From contig JACRCV010000015.1 in assembly GCA_016218825.1 (NCBI GenBank), positions 1-64,000 on the forward strand: a DNA stretch of 64,000 bases, in the 5' to 3' direction. The stretch's first letter is position 1; each line of letters starts with the position of its first letter. The notes beneath the pieces were generated by a model. The model was not told the DNA's origin, ran no database searches, and worked only from the letters and a program-made list of their open reading frames with translations. A program made the position numbers and the translations under genes. Source of the stretch: Deltaproteobacteria bacterium. Its GTDB lineage: Bacteria > Myxococcota > XYA12-FULL-58-9. This document shows, in pieces, positions 56,301 through 63,079 of this stretch.

Positions 56301-56697
56301 CGGCTCGACCCGCCCCGGCACCATCTCGATGGCGCTCGATCCGACGCTCAACCTGCCGGTCGTGGCGTACAGCGACGGCGCCTGCGGCGGCAAGCTCACC
56401 GTGCAGCGCCTCGCGAACGACGCGTGGAGCGTCGTCGGCTCGGCCTGCTTCACCGGGAGCGGCAGCCTCACGTCCAGTCAGCTCGGCCTGGCGGTGGACA
56501 CCGCCGGTACCATCTGGGTCAGCGGCGACTACGTCTATCGCACGGTGGACGGCACCTTCGTGAAGGTCAACGACAAAAAGCTTAGCCTTTCCGGTGGAGC
56601 CGGCGGCGGCAACCTGGCTGTCGGCGCGAACGGCGACGTCTGGCTTTCGTGGCAGGACCTCGGCGCCACGGTCTTTGCGAAGCGCTGGCGTCCGTAG
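53365..56697 (+). CDS. Very large lipoprotein with Fn3-like and propeller-like repeats
   Basis: About 1110 residues from a TTG start (GGAG 8 nt upstream). The N-terminus LQLRALALSLVVIAGC gives a compact lipoprotein signal ending in IAGC, which is the reason for this start. Residues about 45-300 hold three or so fibronectin-type-III-like domains (LTWGSSVGADAYVVAYGR, LLRWTPSTGAQAYAVRYG). The remaining 800 residues carry repeated blades with WVAW, VAYVSFED and PVVAYSDGACGG-like strands, consistent with a beta-propeller or sialidase-like repeat architecture without catalytic Asp-box certainty. It is probably surface-exposed and binds something; the ligand is unknown. Confidence 0.85.
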   Translation: MQLRALALSLVVIAGCGRTDPVEANLLNAEHFLPEAPVLAFDPTTLIEKVELRFRSVSAAGASLTYTVWRGRGAGGPYDELVCETTASACRDLAVVPGSRYAYVAYARNRAGTSPGSNEVSAIPMGRFAIATALAASESVTLTWGSSVGADAYVVAYGRASGLTPVHWSAVATSPATVTDLDNAARYYFRVLARNATGTGPSDNEVAATPVGPGRFQIVDAVPQQTAVLLRWTPSTGAQAYAVRYGTTSQSYPTVASVVAASPWVVGGLTPGTLYCFMVTATAAGSAVDAAREACVAPGSAWALVGQPGGAGSGGRSFAFALSSTTAGRPVVVSGAQASAGVAMAYSGGAWGPFAGPAFSDGNADHLSMAVAPQGAANAGVAYVSFEDRAHGDMLTVVALGAGGATPLGAPGQNGAAVNATSIAVDADGNPWVAWRKAADGHVLLSHWNGGGWDTTPEVAASGMRNAPGLALDRTVTPNVPYVSGTDTSTQKLSVRKLDGGAWAQVGQAQVVYDCDYGPQSIVVDGAGVAWVAYADSTNGCKATVASNAGGDFAPVGGAASPGRAWNARLAVAPGSGALYLAYLDVEAFQKVTVLKLASGAWQLVGAPGFTELLSQTLQTCRSNVMHFAVDADGTPMVAVALASGLSVYAHRGTPQLAATALRFAADYPASAVDLPAIWAPSAVATATEQELQLYADEVCATPSGEAIDLAAPTVALFGKSGAAGQSYTYRILTSFSDRDPVWSACSEPASLRPTLALAQAGVAPLGVGGCGSGSLTQVVFDHLGRPYVIHETPSKTLGPTTVVELANGLWRTLGQNAAVPTGSTGIPKLAFDKNGVPYALNKNGGSAAAKLTRYDRSTGVWSLLPASDGFTPIEESHHLAIHPLSNLPVVGFVDVTLGVNKPSVMIYDGVGAWSYLGAPQFSANPVGAFDGSAAMILDAQGVPYFGFMDAVLGQVFVMRFDGGGWDYVGTSAAAGISTGSTRPGTISMALDPTLNLPVVAYSDGACGGKLTVQRLANDAWSVVGSACFTGSGSLTSSQLGLAVDTAGTIWVSGDYVYRTVDGTFVKVNDKKLSLSGGAGGGNLAVGANGDVWLSWQDLGATVFAKRWRP

Positions 56698-56892
56698 AGG
56701 CGCGGAATGACGGGGACCTTTTGTCTCCACCTCCCGGGACCGCTCGGCTCCAGAATCGGGCGTTCGGGCTCGCGCCGCGTGGCACCGCTTGTCGTATCTA
56801 TTGAGAAAATATGAAGTTCGTTGCGGGCGGTCCGGGCCTCACCCCCGGCATGGTCGATGCACGCCTCTCCGATCGAGTCGGAGGAGACCGGG

Positions 56893-57183
56893 ATGCTATG
56901 GCGCGCGCTACTCTCGGGGTGTCTGGCCGCGATGGTCGGGTGTGGCGGGAGCATGCAGGAGGGCAGGGGCGAGGAGCCGATGCTGAGGGCTTATGCGCCG
57001 CTGCCCCCGGGCCCGTCGGGTCGCGCCACGGGCTTGCGGGCGCCGATGCCGGAGCCTTCATTGGACAACACCGACGAGGTTCAGGTCGCGCAAGCCTCCG
57101 CGGCCACGATGAGCGCCGCGCCGGCCTCGAAACGTCGGGTCGACAAGCAGCGTCCGAAGCGCAAGGGCAGGCCGCGGCGGTAG
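56893..57183 (+). CDS. Small lipoprotein
   Basis: 96 residues. The ATG is preceded by GGAGGAGACCGGG, a strong ribosome site, so this start is preferred over the in-frame upstream codon at 56821. The signal LWRALLSGCLAAMVGCGGS ends in a good lipobox (MVGC). The mature chain is Pro/Gly/Ala-rich and ends in a strongly basic tail (KRRVDKQRPKRKGRPRR). Function unknown. It converges with the radical SAM gene with 13 bp between. Confidence 0.7.
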   Translation: MLWRALLSGCLAAMVGCGGSMQEGRGEEPMLRAYAPLPPGPSGRATGLRAPMPEPSLDNTDEVQVAQASAATMSAAPASKRRVDKQRPKRKGRPRR

Positions 57184-57196
57184 GTGTCGCCGGCTG

Positions 57197-58756
57197 TCAC
57201 GCGGCGGCGGCCGGGGTGGCAGGCGCGCGGGTCACGCGTGGGGTGTTGAGCTCCTGGATGGCTTCGTCCAGGCGCGGCAGCAGGTGGCGGTAGGTGTAGC
57301 GGATCATGTGCTCGCCTTTGATCGCCTGCGAGATGGCCCACGCGGCGTTCTTGCCGGCCGAGACCATCGACAAGAACAGCAGCGACCAGAAGTGCCGCCG
57401 GTAGCGCGACGACAGGCCGATCGACACGATGGCGCGCAGCAGGATGACGACGTCGGCGAAGTGGATCGCGCGGCGGCCCGGGGTGGGCGGTGACTGGCGG
57501 ATCACCGCGGCGCAGCGCTGGTAGTAGGCGGCCGGGGCGTAGAGGTCGGCGAGGAGCTTGGCGTAGCCTTTGAGCAGGGTCTTCTCGTCCATCGTCGGCT
57601 CGAAGTTCGGGCGCTCGAACTGATCGCCGTTGCCGCTCCCGCGCAGCCGGCCCGAGGTCGCCAGGCGCCGCCAGAGCGCGGTGCCCGGCAGCGCGGTGAG
57701 CAGGCCGACCATCGCCATCGGGATCGGCGTCTTGGCGATGAAGTCGTGTTGCAGCGCGAACACCGTGGCGTCGTCCTCGTCGAAGCCGACGATGAAGCCG
57801 CCCATCACCTCGAGCCCGAGCGCCGTCAAGCGCTCGACGCTCAGGGTCAGGTCGAGGCGCAGGTTCTGCTTCTTCTTGGCGCCGGCGAGCGCCGCCGCCG
57901 ACGGGGTCTCGATGCCGACGAACACCGCGGTGAAGCCGGCCGTGACCATGGCGCGGGCGAGCTCCTCGTCGGCGGCGAGGTTGATGCTGGCCTCGGTGAA
58001 CAGCTCGAAGGGATAGTGGCGCGCTGCTTGCCAGCGCTCGATCTCCGGCAACAGCGCCCGGACCGCGTTCCGGTGGCCGATGAAGTTGTCGTCGACGACG
58101 AACACCGAGCCGTGGAAGCCGAGGGCGTGCAGGTGGTCGAGCTCCGCGAGGATCTGGGCGTTGTCCTTGACGCGCGGTTTGTGGCCGAAGATCTCGACGA
58201 TGTCGCAGAACTCGCAGGAGAACGGACAGCCGCGCGAGAACTGCACCCCGGCGACCGCGTAGCTCTGCAGCTTCAAGAGCTCGAAGCGCGGCCGCGGCGA
58301 CTCCCGCAGGTCGGGGCGGCTCCCGGCCGGCGGACTCGAGACGTGGGTGTCGGCGGCGCCGGTCACCGCGTCGACGAGAGCGTCCACCCGCCCCTCGGCT
58401 TCGCCGCAGAACACCACGTCCGCGTCCAGGTACTCGGAGGGCGAGGTGGTCGGCGCCGGGCCGCCGACGACGGTGCGGCGCCCGAGGGCGCGGGCGCGGC
58501 GGATGATCTCGTGCATCGACTCGGCCTGGATGCGCATGCCGCCCGTCAGCACCGCGTCGGCCCACGTCAGGTCTTCGTCTTCGAGCGGCTCGATGTTCAG
58601 GTCGACGAGGCGCAGCTCCCAGTCCTTCGGCAACAGCGCGGCGACGGTCACCAGGCCGAGCGGCGGGATGTTGGCGCGCTTGCCGGCGAGCGGCATCGTG
58701 TATTGGAAGCCCCAGTAGGTGACCGGGAACTCCGGATTGACCAGTAGAATTTTCAC
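57197..58756 (-). CDS. B12-binding radical SAM protein (DUF4070 / HpnP-like)
   Basis: 519 residues from a GTG start. N-terminal cobalamin-binding-like domain (about 1-140; ILLVNPEFPVTYW, PPLGLVTVAALLP), then a radical SAM domain with the cluster motif CPFSCEFC (about 183-190), and a C-terminal DUF4070-type region. This layout is shared by the hopanoid C-2 methylase HpnP and related enzymes. A methylation or rearrangement of a lipid is thus possible, but I cannot assign HpnP from motifs alone and no hopanoid gene is adjacent. Two hydrophobic stretches near 420-455 suggest membrane contact. Confidence 0.85.
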   Translation of the reverse strand: MKILLVNPEFPVTYWGFQYTMPLAGKRANIPPLGLVTVAALLPKDWELRLVDLNIEPLEDEDLTWADAVLTGGMRIQAESMHEIIRRARALGRRTVVGGPAPTTSPSEYLDADVVFCGEAEGRVDALVDAVTGAADTHVSSPPAGSRPDLRESPRPRFELLKLQSYAVAGVQFSRGCPFSCEFCDIVEIFGHKPRVKDNAQILAELDHLHALGFHGSVFVVDDNFIGHRNAVRALLPEIERWQAARHYPFELFTEASINLAADEELARAMVTAGFTAVFVGIETPSAAALAGAKKKQNLRLDLTLSVERLTALGLEVMGGFIVGFDEDDATVFALQHDFIAKTPIPMAMVGLLTALPGTALWRRLATSGRLRGSGNGDQFERPNFEPTMDEKTLLKGYAKLLADLYAPAAYYQRCAAVIRQSPPTPGRRAIHFADVVILLRAIVSIGLSSRYRRHFWSLLFLSMVSAGKNAAWAISQAIKGEHMIRYTYRHLLPRLDEAIQELNTPRVTRAPATPAAAA

Positions 58757-59186
58757 CTGGTCAGGGTACTCTCGCCTCTAGATCCGGGCGGTAATACCTC
58801 GGTCAATTCTCTGTCACGGAATTGTCACCGGGGCATCGGGAGGTTTCGGTCCAAGGCGGGTGCGTCGAGGAGAGCGTCTGAAGAATACGGATCTTCTGGG
58901 GGTGCCCCCCGCGCTGCGCGGGGGTCGCCCTCCCTCCGGGCTCGGCCGTTCGGCCTCGGCCGCGCCACTCCTGTGGCGCGTCTTCGCGGCGCTCGCGCGC
59001 CGCTCACCCTCCGGTCCGGCTCACCCAACACCTCGCAGAGTGGGCTCACGCGGCGTCCCCACTCGGCTCGGCAACCGCGGATCCAGGCGACGGCGGGCAG
59101 ACCTGGACTGCCGGTCTGCGCCCGTGGCAGAATCTTCGCGATGAGATAGGTCGACGGGGCCGAGCTGGCCTCGAAAGGAAGAGCCG
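58757..59186. other. Non-coding region with a tandem hairpin block
   Basis: No convincing gene is present between the radical SAM gene and the 59187 gene. The left part (58757-58900) is relatively A/T-rich and may hold the promoter of the radical SAM gene. From 58906 to 59003 four consecutive inverted repeats occur (described separately). The rest is GC-rich with no recognised signal. Confidence 0.6.
58906..59003. repeat. Four consecutive hairpins
   Basis: In under 100 bp: CCCCCGCGC/GCGCGGGGG (58906-58924), GGCCG-TT-CGGCC (58944-58955), CGCGCCAC-TCCT-GTGGCGCG (58961-58980) and GCGGCGC-TCGC-GCGCCGC (58986-59003). The last two are perfect. This resembles palindromic intergenic repeat modules (REP or BIME type) or a structured RNA leader. 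Confidence 0.65.
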
Positions 59187-59690
59187 ATGGCCGTCACATT
59201 CTCCGACAAGATGAAGGATTGGTCGCTCGATCGCAGCGCCGTTTTCGGCGGCTGGAACAAGGATCCGAGCCCCGGCGAGATCGACGCCCACGAGCTGCGC
59301 CAGAAGGGAATCGGCACCTTCGACAAAGACATGCTCGAGCTCAAAGAAAACGATCAGATGGCGTTCTTCGGCGCCTTGTCGCCCGATGCGAGGTCCACCT
59401 ACCTCAACACCTCGCCCTCGCCGTTCGCCGCCGCGTACCGCGCGTGGACCCCGCTGGGCAACCTCCAATCCGCCGAACAGCACGGCGGGGCGAAGATCGT
59501 CGCCGCGGAGCTGGTCAAGCTTTCCGGATGGCAGCGAGAGTTCATTCTGTCCGACGCCGCGGCGCGCCTGACCCATCGATACGAACCCGAGAAGGTTGCG
59601 GGCATGCGTTGCCTGAACGACGTCCGGACCGCGATCCGCGAGCTGCAGCAGGCGACTCCCTACTGCCCGCCCGGCAGTATGCCCAGGTAG
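59187..59690 (+). CDS. Hypothetical protein, 167 aa
   Basis: The ATG follows AAAGGAAGAG, a good ribosome site. The product is soluble, without signal peptide or membrane segment. Repeated helix-like stretches (MKDWSLDRSAVFGGWNK, KIVAAELVKLSGWQREFIL, LNDVRTAIRELQQA) suggest an all-alpha fold. I do not recognise the family. It stands between the hairpin block and a repeat-rich, partly decayed region. Confidence 0.65.
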   Translation: MAVTFSDKMKDWSLDRSAVFGGWNKDPSPGEIDAHELRQKGIGTFDKDMLELKENDQMAFFGALSPDARSTYLNTSPSPFAAAYRAWTPLGNLQSAEQHGGAKIVAAELVKLSGWQREFILSDAAARLTHRYEPEKVAGMRCLNDVRTAIRELQQATPYCPPGSMPR

Positions 59691-59754
59691 AGTCAGCCGG
59701 CAGTTTTTCGGGCGGCGTCCCGATGGCGTCCGCTGCGGCTCGGCGGGATGCGTC

Positions 59755-59788
59755 GAGGAGCGCGCCCGCCGCGCCCCCGCGGTTGCCG
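59755..59788 (+). repeat. 34-bp direct repeat, left copy
   Basis: Starts GAGGAGCGCGCCCGCC and ends CGCGGTTGCCG. The right copy at 60947-60980 differs at one base. The two copies bracket 1.16 kb containing a gene fragment, short repeats and the toxin-antitoxin pair. Confidence 0.75.
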
Positions 59789-59800
59789 ACCGAGCCCCTC

Positions 59801-60154
59801 CGAGAAGTGGCTGGCACCTGGCCCGGGCGACCCTGCCGGAAGGCTTCGACTTAGGCGACGATGAGGCGGGCAAGCGCTTCTTCGCGGAGAAGGGAAAGAC
59901 CATCGTTGGGTTGGTCAACGCGCTTCTGCCCGCCATCGACTCGGTGGTGCGCTACCAGGTCTATCGCATGAAGGCGTGGGAGTGAGACCTGCCGCGTGCG
60001 CCTGAACGACAGGGCTTCCCCCAAGAAGTGGCTGGCACCTGCCCCCGGCACCTGCCCCCGGGCGCGGCGGTACTGCTCGCTCTGACCAGGGCGGGTGGGG
60101 TGGCTCCGAGAGGGGGCTGCGAGAAGTGGCCCCCCGAGAAGTGGCTGGAACCTG
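59801..60154 (+). repeat. Three short repeats with core AAGTGGCTGGCACCTG
   Basis: Copies at 59801-59820, 60023-60042 and 60133-60154 (the last with GGAACC for GGCACC); a half copy GAGAAGTGG lies at 60121-60129. They flank the gene fragment and lead up to the toxin gene. Similar short GTGGCTGGCACC-type words are known to me as dispersed intergenic repeats in other genomes; whether they are REP-like here needs whole-genome counts. Confidence 0.6.
59818..59985 (+). pseudogene. C-terminal gene fragment without start
   Basis: A protein-like frame of 55 codons (LPEGFDLGDDEAGKRFF ... YQVYRMKAWE) ends in TGA at 59983-59985. It has no start codon or ribosome site, and its left edge is one of the AAGTGGCTGGCACC repeats. 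It looks like the tail of a larger gene whose front part has been lost. The family was not recognised. Confidence 0.45.
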
Positions 60155-60214
60155 CGCAGCGGCGCCAGTCGCCACCGGGAGTTGTGCACATATGCTAGAA
60201 GTGGGATAGTGGCG

Positions 60215-60589
60215 ATGGAGAGCAAGATGCGCCCCGTTCACTGGGTTGGCACCGCGCGAAAGGACTTGAAGGAGTTCCCCGCGGAGGTCCAGCACATGGT
60301 CGGGTATGCACTGTATCTGGCACAGACTGGCGGCAAGCACCCGGCGGCCAAGGTGCTGAAGGGCTTTGGTGGGGCAGGGGTGTTGGAGGTTGTGGAGCAT
60401 TTCGACGGCAATGCATGCCGAACTGTCTACACCGTACGATTTGCGGAGGCCGTCTACGTGCTGCATGCCTTCCAGAAGAAGTCCCGCCGCGGCATCAAGA
60501 CGCCAGCGGGGGATCTCGAAGTCGTTCGATCGAGGCTGGCTCGTGCTCGAGAGGCACATCTGGCCCTGGTAGCGACGCGAGAGGAGTGA
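60215..60589 (+). CDS. RelE/HigB-type toxin (Gp49-like)
   Basis: 124 residues. The fold is indicated by VHWVGTARKDLKEFP, GVLEVVEHFDGNACRTVYTVRF, VYVLHAFQKKSRRGIKTP and a C-terminal helix with ArgAla repeats. This is the pattern of phage-derived Gp49-like/HigB toxins, ribosome-dependent mRNA interferases. The toxin gene precedes the antitoxin gene, as in HigBA. An AT-richer stretch lies just upstream. Start could also be GTG 60209. Confidence 0.88.
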   Translation: MESKMRPVHWVGTARKDLKEFPAEVQHMVGYALYLAQTGGKHPAAKVLKGFGGAGVLEVVEHFDGNACRTVYTVRFAEAVYVLHAFQKKSRRGIKTPAGDLEVVRSRLARAREAHLALVATREE

Positions 60590-60592
60590 GTC

Positions 60593-60916
60593 ATGGTAGA
60601 GAGAATCAAGATCGAAAAGGGCTCCGGCAACGTCTTTCGGGATCTCAACCTCCCGGACGCGGAAGGGCTCTTGGCCAAGGCGGAGCTTGCGGCCCAGATT
60701 GGTGCCATCGTTGCCCGCAAGGGTCTGACGCAGGTTCAGGCCGCGCGGCTGCTCGGCATCGATCAGCCGAAGGTGTCGGCGCTCATGCATGGGCGGCTGA
60801 GCGGCTTCTCGACCGACCGCCTGTTGCGGTTCCTGAACGCTCTGGGTCGAGAGGTTCGGATTGTTGTGGGCGCTAGGGCGGCGAAGCATCCCCGAATACG
60901 AGTCATGTGCGCCTAA
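60593..60916 (+). CDS. XRE-family antitoxin (HigA-like)
   Basis: 107 residues, 3 bp after the toxin gene. A helix-turn-helix is visible at about 40-70 (GLTQVQAARLLGIDQPKVSAL, shown in part as LTQVQAARLLGIDQP) followed by LMHGRLSGFSTDRLLRFLNAL, typical of the HTH_37 group. It should neutralise the toxin and repress the pair. Confidence 0.9.
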   Translation: MVERIKIEKGSGNVFRDLNLPDAEGLLAKAELAAQIGAIVARKGLTQVQAARLLGIDQPKVSALMHGRLSGFSTDRLLRFLNALGREVRIVVGARAAKHPRIRVMCA

Positions 60917-60946
60917 CGTTGCGGGGCGAAGTGCAGGTGCCCCGGG

Positions 60947-60980
60947 GAGGAGCGCGCCCGCCGCGCCGCCGCGGTTGCCG
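60947..60980 (+). repeat. 34-bp direct repeat, right copy
   Basis: Identical to 59755-59788 except for one base (CGCCGCCGC for CGCCCCCGC). It lies 30 bp after the antitoxin stop. Confidence 0.75.
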
Positions 60981-61200
60981 GTAGTGGGCCGATCGGTTCC
61001 GCGGTGAGCCGAACGTTCTGCGCCCTTCTTCCGCTCCTCGCGCTCGCGGCTTCGCCTCCGCGTTGCGGTGCCGGCGGGCGCGACGGTGGCGTCGAGTCAC
61101 GGCGAAACGGTCCCAGCGCCAAGCCACCTACGGCCGCCGCTCCCCGCGGATTGAAACGAGGCCGCGACGGCCCGATACAAAAACGCAGGCGGTCTTTTGC

Positions 61201-61237
<37 letters not shown>

Positions 61238-61304
61238 CGTTGCCGTTCTCGATGTTGACGCCGCAACGCCGCGGGTGTGTGCTCTTGTAGGGTAGAGGAG
61301 GGTC

Positions 61305-62261
61305 ATGCACCGGCGTTTGGTCTCCATCTCGGTTCCGATCGTGCTGACGGCGGTCGCGGTCGGGCTGTCGATCGCGCTCCTCGTCGGCTGGACGCTGGTG
61401 ATGGTGACGCAGCTCGGGATCGGCGGCCGCGCCTGGTTGTTGGTCATTGGTGTCATGTCGCTGGCGGTGATCATCGGCGTGCTCGTGGTGTCGGCGGTGC
61501 TCTTGGTGCGCGAGGTCCTGGAGGGCCGGCGGCAGACGGGCTTCATCGACTCGGTCACCCACGAGCTGAAGAGCCCGCTGGCGTCGTTGAAGCTCTGTCT
61601 CGAGACCTTGGCGCGGCCCGAGCTGTCTATCGAGCAGCGGCTGACGCTGCACGACATGATGGCGCAAGACGTCGACCGGTTGACGGTGTTCATCGACGAC
61701 GTGTTGACCGCGAGCCAGATCACCAGCAGCCGCGGCCACTTCGAGATGGTCGAGGTGTCGCTCGCCCTGTCGATCGAGCGCTGCGTGCACCGCCTCTGCG
61801 AGCGCCGCCGGGTGCCGGTCGCGCAGGTGAGCGTCAAGGTGGACGGCGGCCTCGGGCTGGTGACCGACAAGACCGCGCTCGAGATCATCTTGACCAACCT
61901 GCTCGACAACGCCATCAAATACTCGAGCCCCGGGCAGCCGGTCACGGTGACCGGCTACCGCGGCAAGAGCGGCGCGATCGTGATCGAGGTCAAGGACCAG
62001 GGCATCGGCATCGCGGCGCGGCACCTGAAGGAGGTCTTCAAGCGCTTCTTCAGGGTCGACCGCGAGGAGGTGCACCAGCGCCACGGGACCGGCCTGGGGC
62101 TGTTCGTGGCCTTCGGGCTCGCGCGCCGCCTCGGCGGCCGCATCAAGGCGGAGTCGGCTGGCCCGGGGATGGGCACGGTGATGCGGGTGACGCTGCCGGT
62201 CGCGAGCCGGCCCCGGGCGCCGAAGGCTGCGGCCAAGGGCGGCGAGGCGGAGGCCAAATGA
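61305..62261 (+). CDS. Membrane sensor histidine kinase
   Basis: 318 residues. Two N-terminal membrane helices with only a very short loop (about 12-33 and 43-68), so it probably senses within or at the membrane. HisKA with phosphorylated His86 (DSVTHELKSPLASLK), then HATPase with NLLDNAIKYS, DQGIGI, FKRFFRV and GTGLGLFV. GAGGAGG lies just before the ATG. Coupled to its response regulator by a 4-bp overlap. Confidence 0.94.
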   Translation: MHRRLVSISVPIVLTAVAVGLSIALLVGWTLVMVTQLGIGGRAWLLVIGVMSLAVIIGVLVVSAVLLVREVLEGRRQTGFIDSVTHELKSPLASLKLCLETLARPELSIEQRLTLHDMMAQDVDRLTVFIDDVLTASQITSSRGHFEMVEVSLALSIERCVHRLCERRRVPVAQVSVKVDGGLGLVTDKTALEIILTNLLDNAIKYSSPGQPVTVTGYRGKSGAIVIEVKDQGIGIAARHLKEVFKRFFRVDREEVHQRHGTGLGLFVAFGLARRLGGRIKAESAGPGMGTVMRVTLPVASRPRAPKAAAKGGEAEAK

Positions 62262-62983
62262 CCGCGCCCAAGGTGCTGGTGGTCGAGGACGAGGCGCATC
62301 TCGCCGCCGGGCTGAAGCTCAACTTCGAGCTCGAGGGCTTCGAGGTGCTCGTCGCCGGCACGGTGCGCGACGCCAGCCGCCTGCTCCTGCAGCCCGGCGG
62401 CTTCGCGGTGATCGTCTTGGACGTGATGCTGCCGGACGCGGATGGCGTGAGCTTCTGCCGCAAGATCCGCGAGGCCGGCGACTTCACGCCGGTCATCATG
62501 CTGACGGTGAAGAGCTCGGCCGAAGACCGGGTGCTCGGCCTCGAGTCCGGCGCCGACGACTACGTCGGCAAGCCGTTCGAGTTCGGCGAGCTGTTGGCGC
62601 GGGTGCAGTCGGTGCGCCGGCGGCAGCGCTGGGACCAGGACCATCAGGGCAACGGCGTCGCATCGCACCGCCTGGAGCTCGGCCACAGCGTCGTCGACTT
62701 CGACACCCACGAGGTCTGGGTCGACGGCGAGCTGACGTCCTTGACGCGCCTCGAGATCGACTTGCTGCGCTACTTCGCCGCCAACCCCGCCCGGGTGATC
62801 TCGCGCGCCGAGCTCTTGGAGCAGGTCTGGCGCTTCGAGAACGCCCCCGACAGCCGCTCGGTCGACAACTTCATCGGCCGGCTGCGCAAGCACTTCGAGG
62901 ACGATCCGGCGAAGCCGGCGTACTTCGTCTCGGTGCGCGGCGTCGGCTATCAGTTCTTCCCGGATCCGGAGCGCCGGCGGTAG
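62258..62983 (+). CDS. OmpR-family response regulator
   Basis: 241 residues. Receiver with VVEDEA, acceptor Asp55 (VLDVMLPDADG) and Lys in VGKPF. A winged-helix output domain follows (about 130-238) with LTRLEIDLLRYFAANP, ISRAELLEQVW and VDNFIGRLRKHFE and the wing VRGVGYQF. It is the partner of the kinase just upstream. No target genes are evident. Confidence 0.95.
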   Translation: MTAPKVLVVEDEAHLAAGLKLNFELEGFEVLVAGTVRDASRLLLQPGGFAVIVLDVMLPDADGVSFCRKIREAGDFTPVIMLTVKSSAEDRVLGLESGADDYVGKPFEFGELLARVQSVRRRQRWDQDHQGNGVASHRLELGHSVVDFDTHEVWVDGELTSLTRLEIDLLRYFAANPARVISRAELLEQVWRFENAPDSRSVDNFIGRLRKHFEDDPAKPAYFVSVRGVGYQFFPDPERRR

Positions 62984-62995
62984 AGCGCACTGCGT

Positions 62996-63076
62996 CTGCT
63001 CTTGATTCCCGCGCGGCCGCGGCGTCCGCGCTCCCCACCCCCACCCCTGAATCCCCGCCCCCGGGGTGGGGCGGGG
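62996..63076 (+). repeat. Dispersed 3' element with GC hairpin, copy 3
   Basis: It begins 12 nt after the response-regulator stop. Core TTGATTCCCGCGC (63002-63014), CGCTCCCCACCCCC, then a perfect 9-bp stem CCCCGCCCC/GGGGCGGGG (63053-63061 with 63068-63076). It matches the layout of copy 1 at 193-285. Standing between convergent genes, it may end transcription in one or both directions. Confidence 0.6.
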
Positions 63077-63079
63077 ACG

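Noticed and set aside
59915-60889. Minus-strand frame of 324 codons across the toxin-antitoxin pair
   Set aside because: It is antisense to two recognised genes on the plus strand and has no domain of its own.
61150-61157. ATTGAAAC, the typical 3' end of many type I CRISPR repeats, preceded by CCGCTCCCCGCGG
   Set aside because: It occurs once, with no second repeat, no regular spacers and no cas gene in the window.
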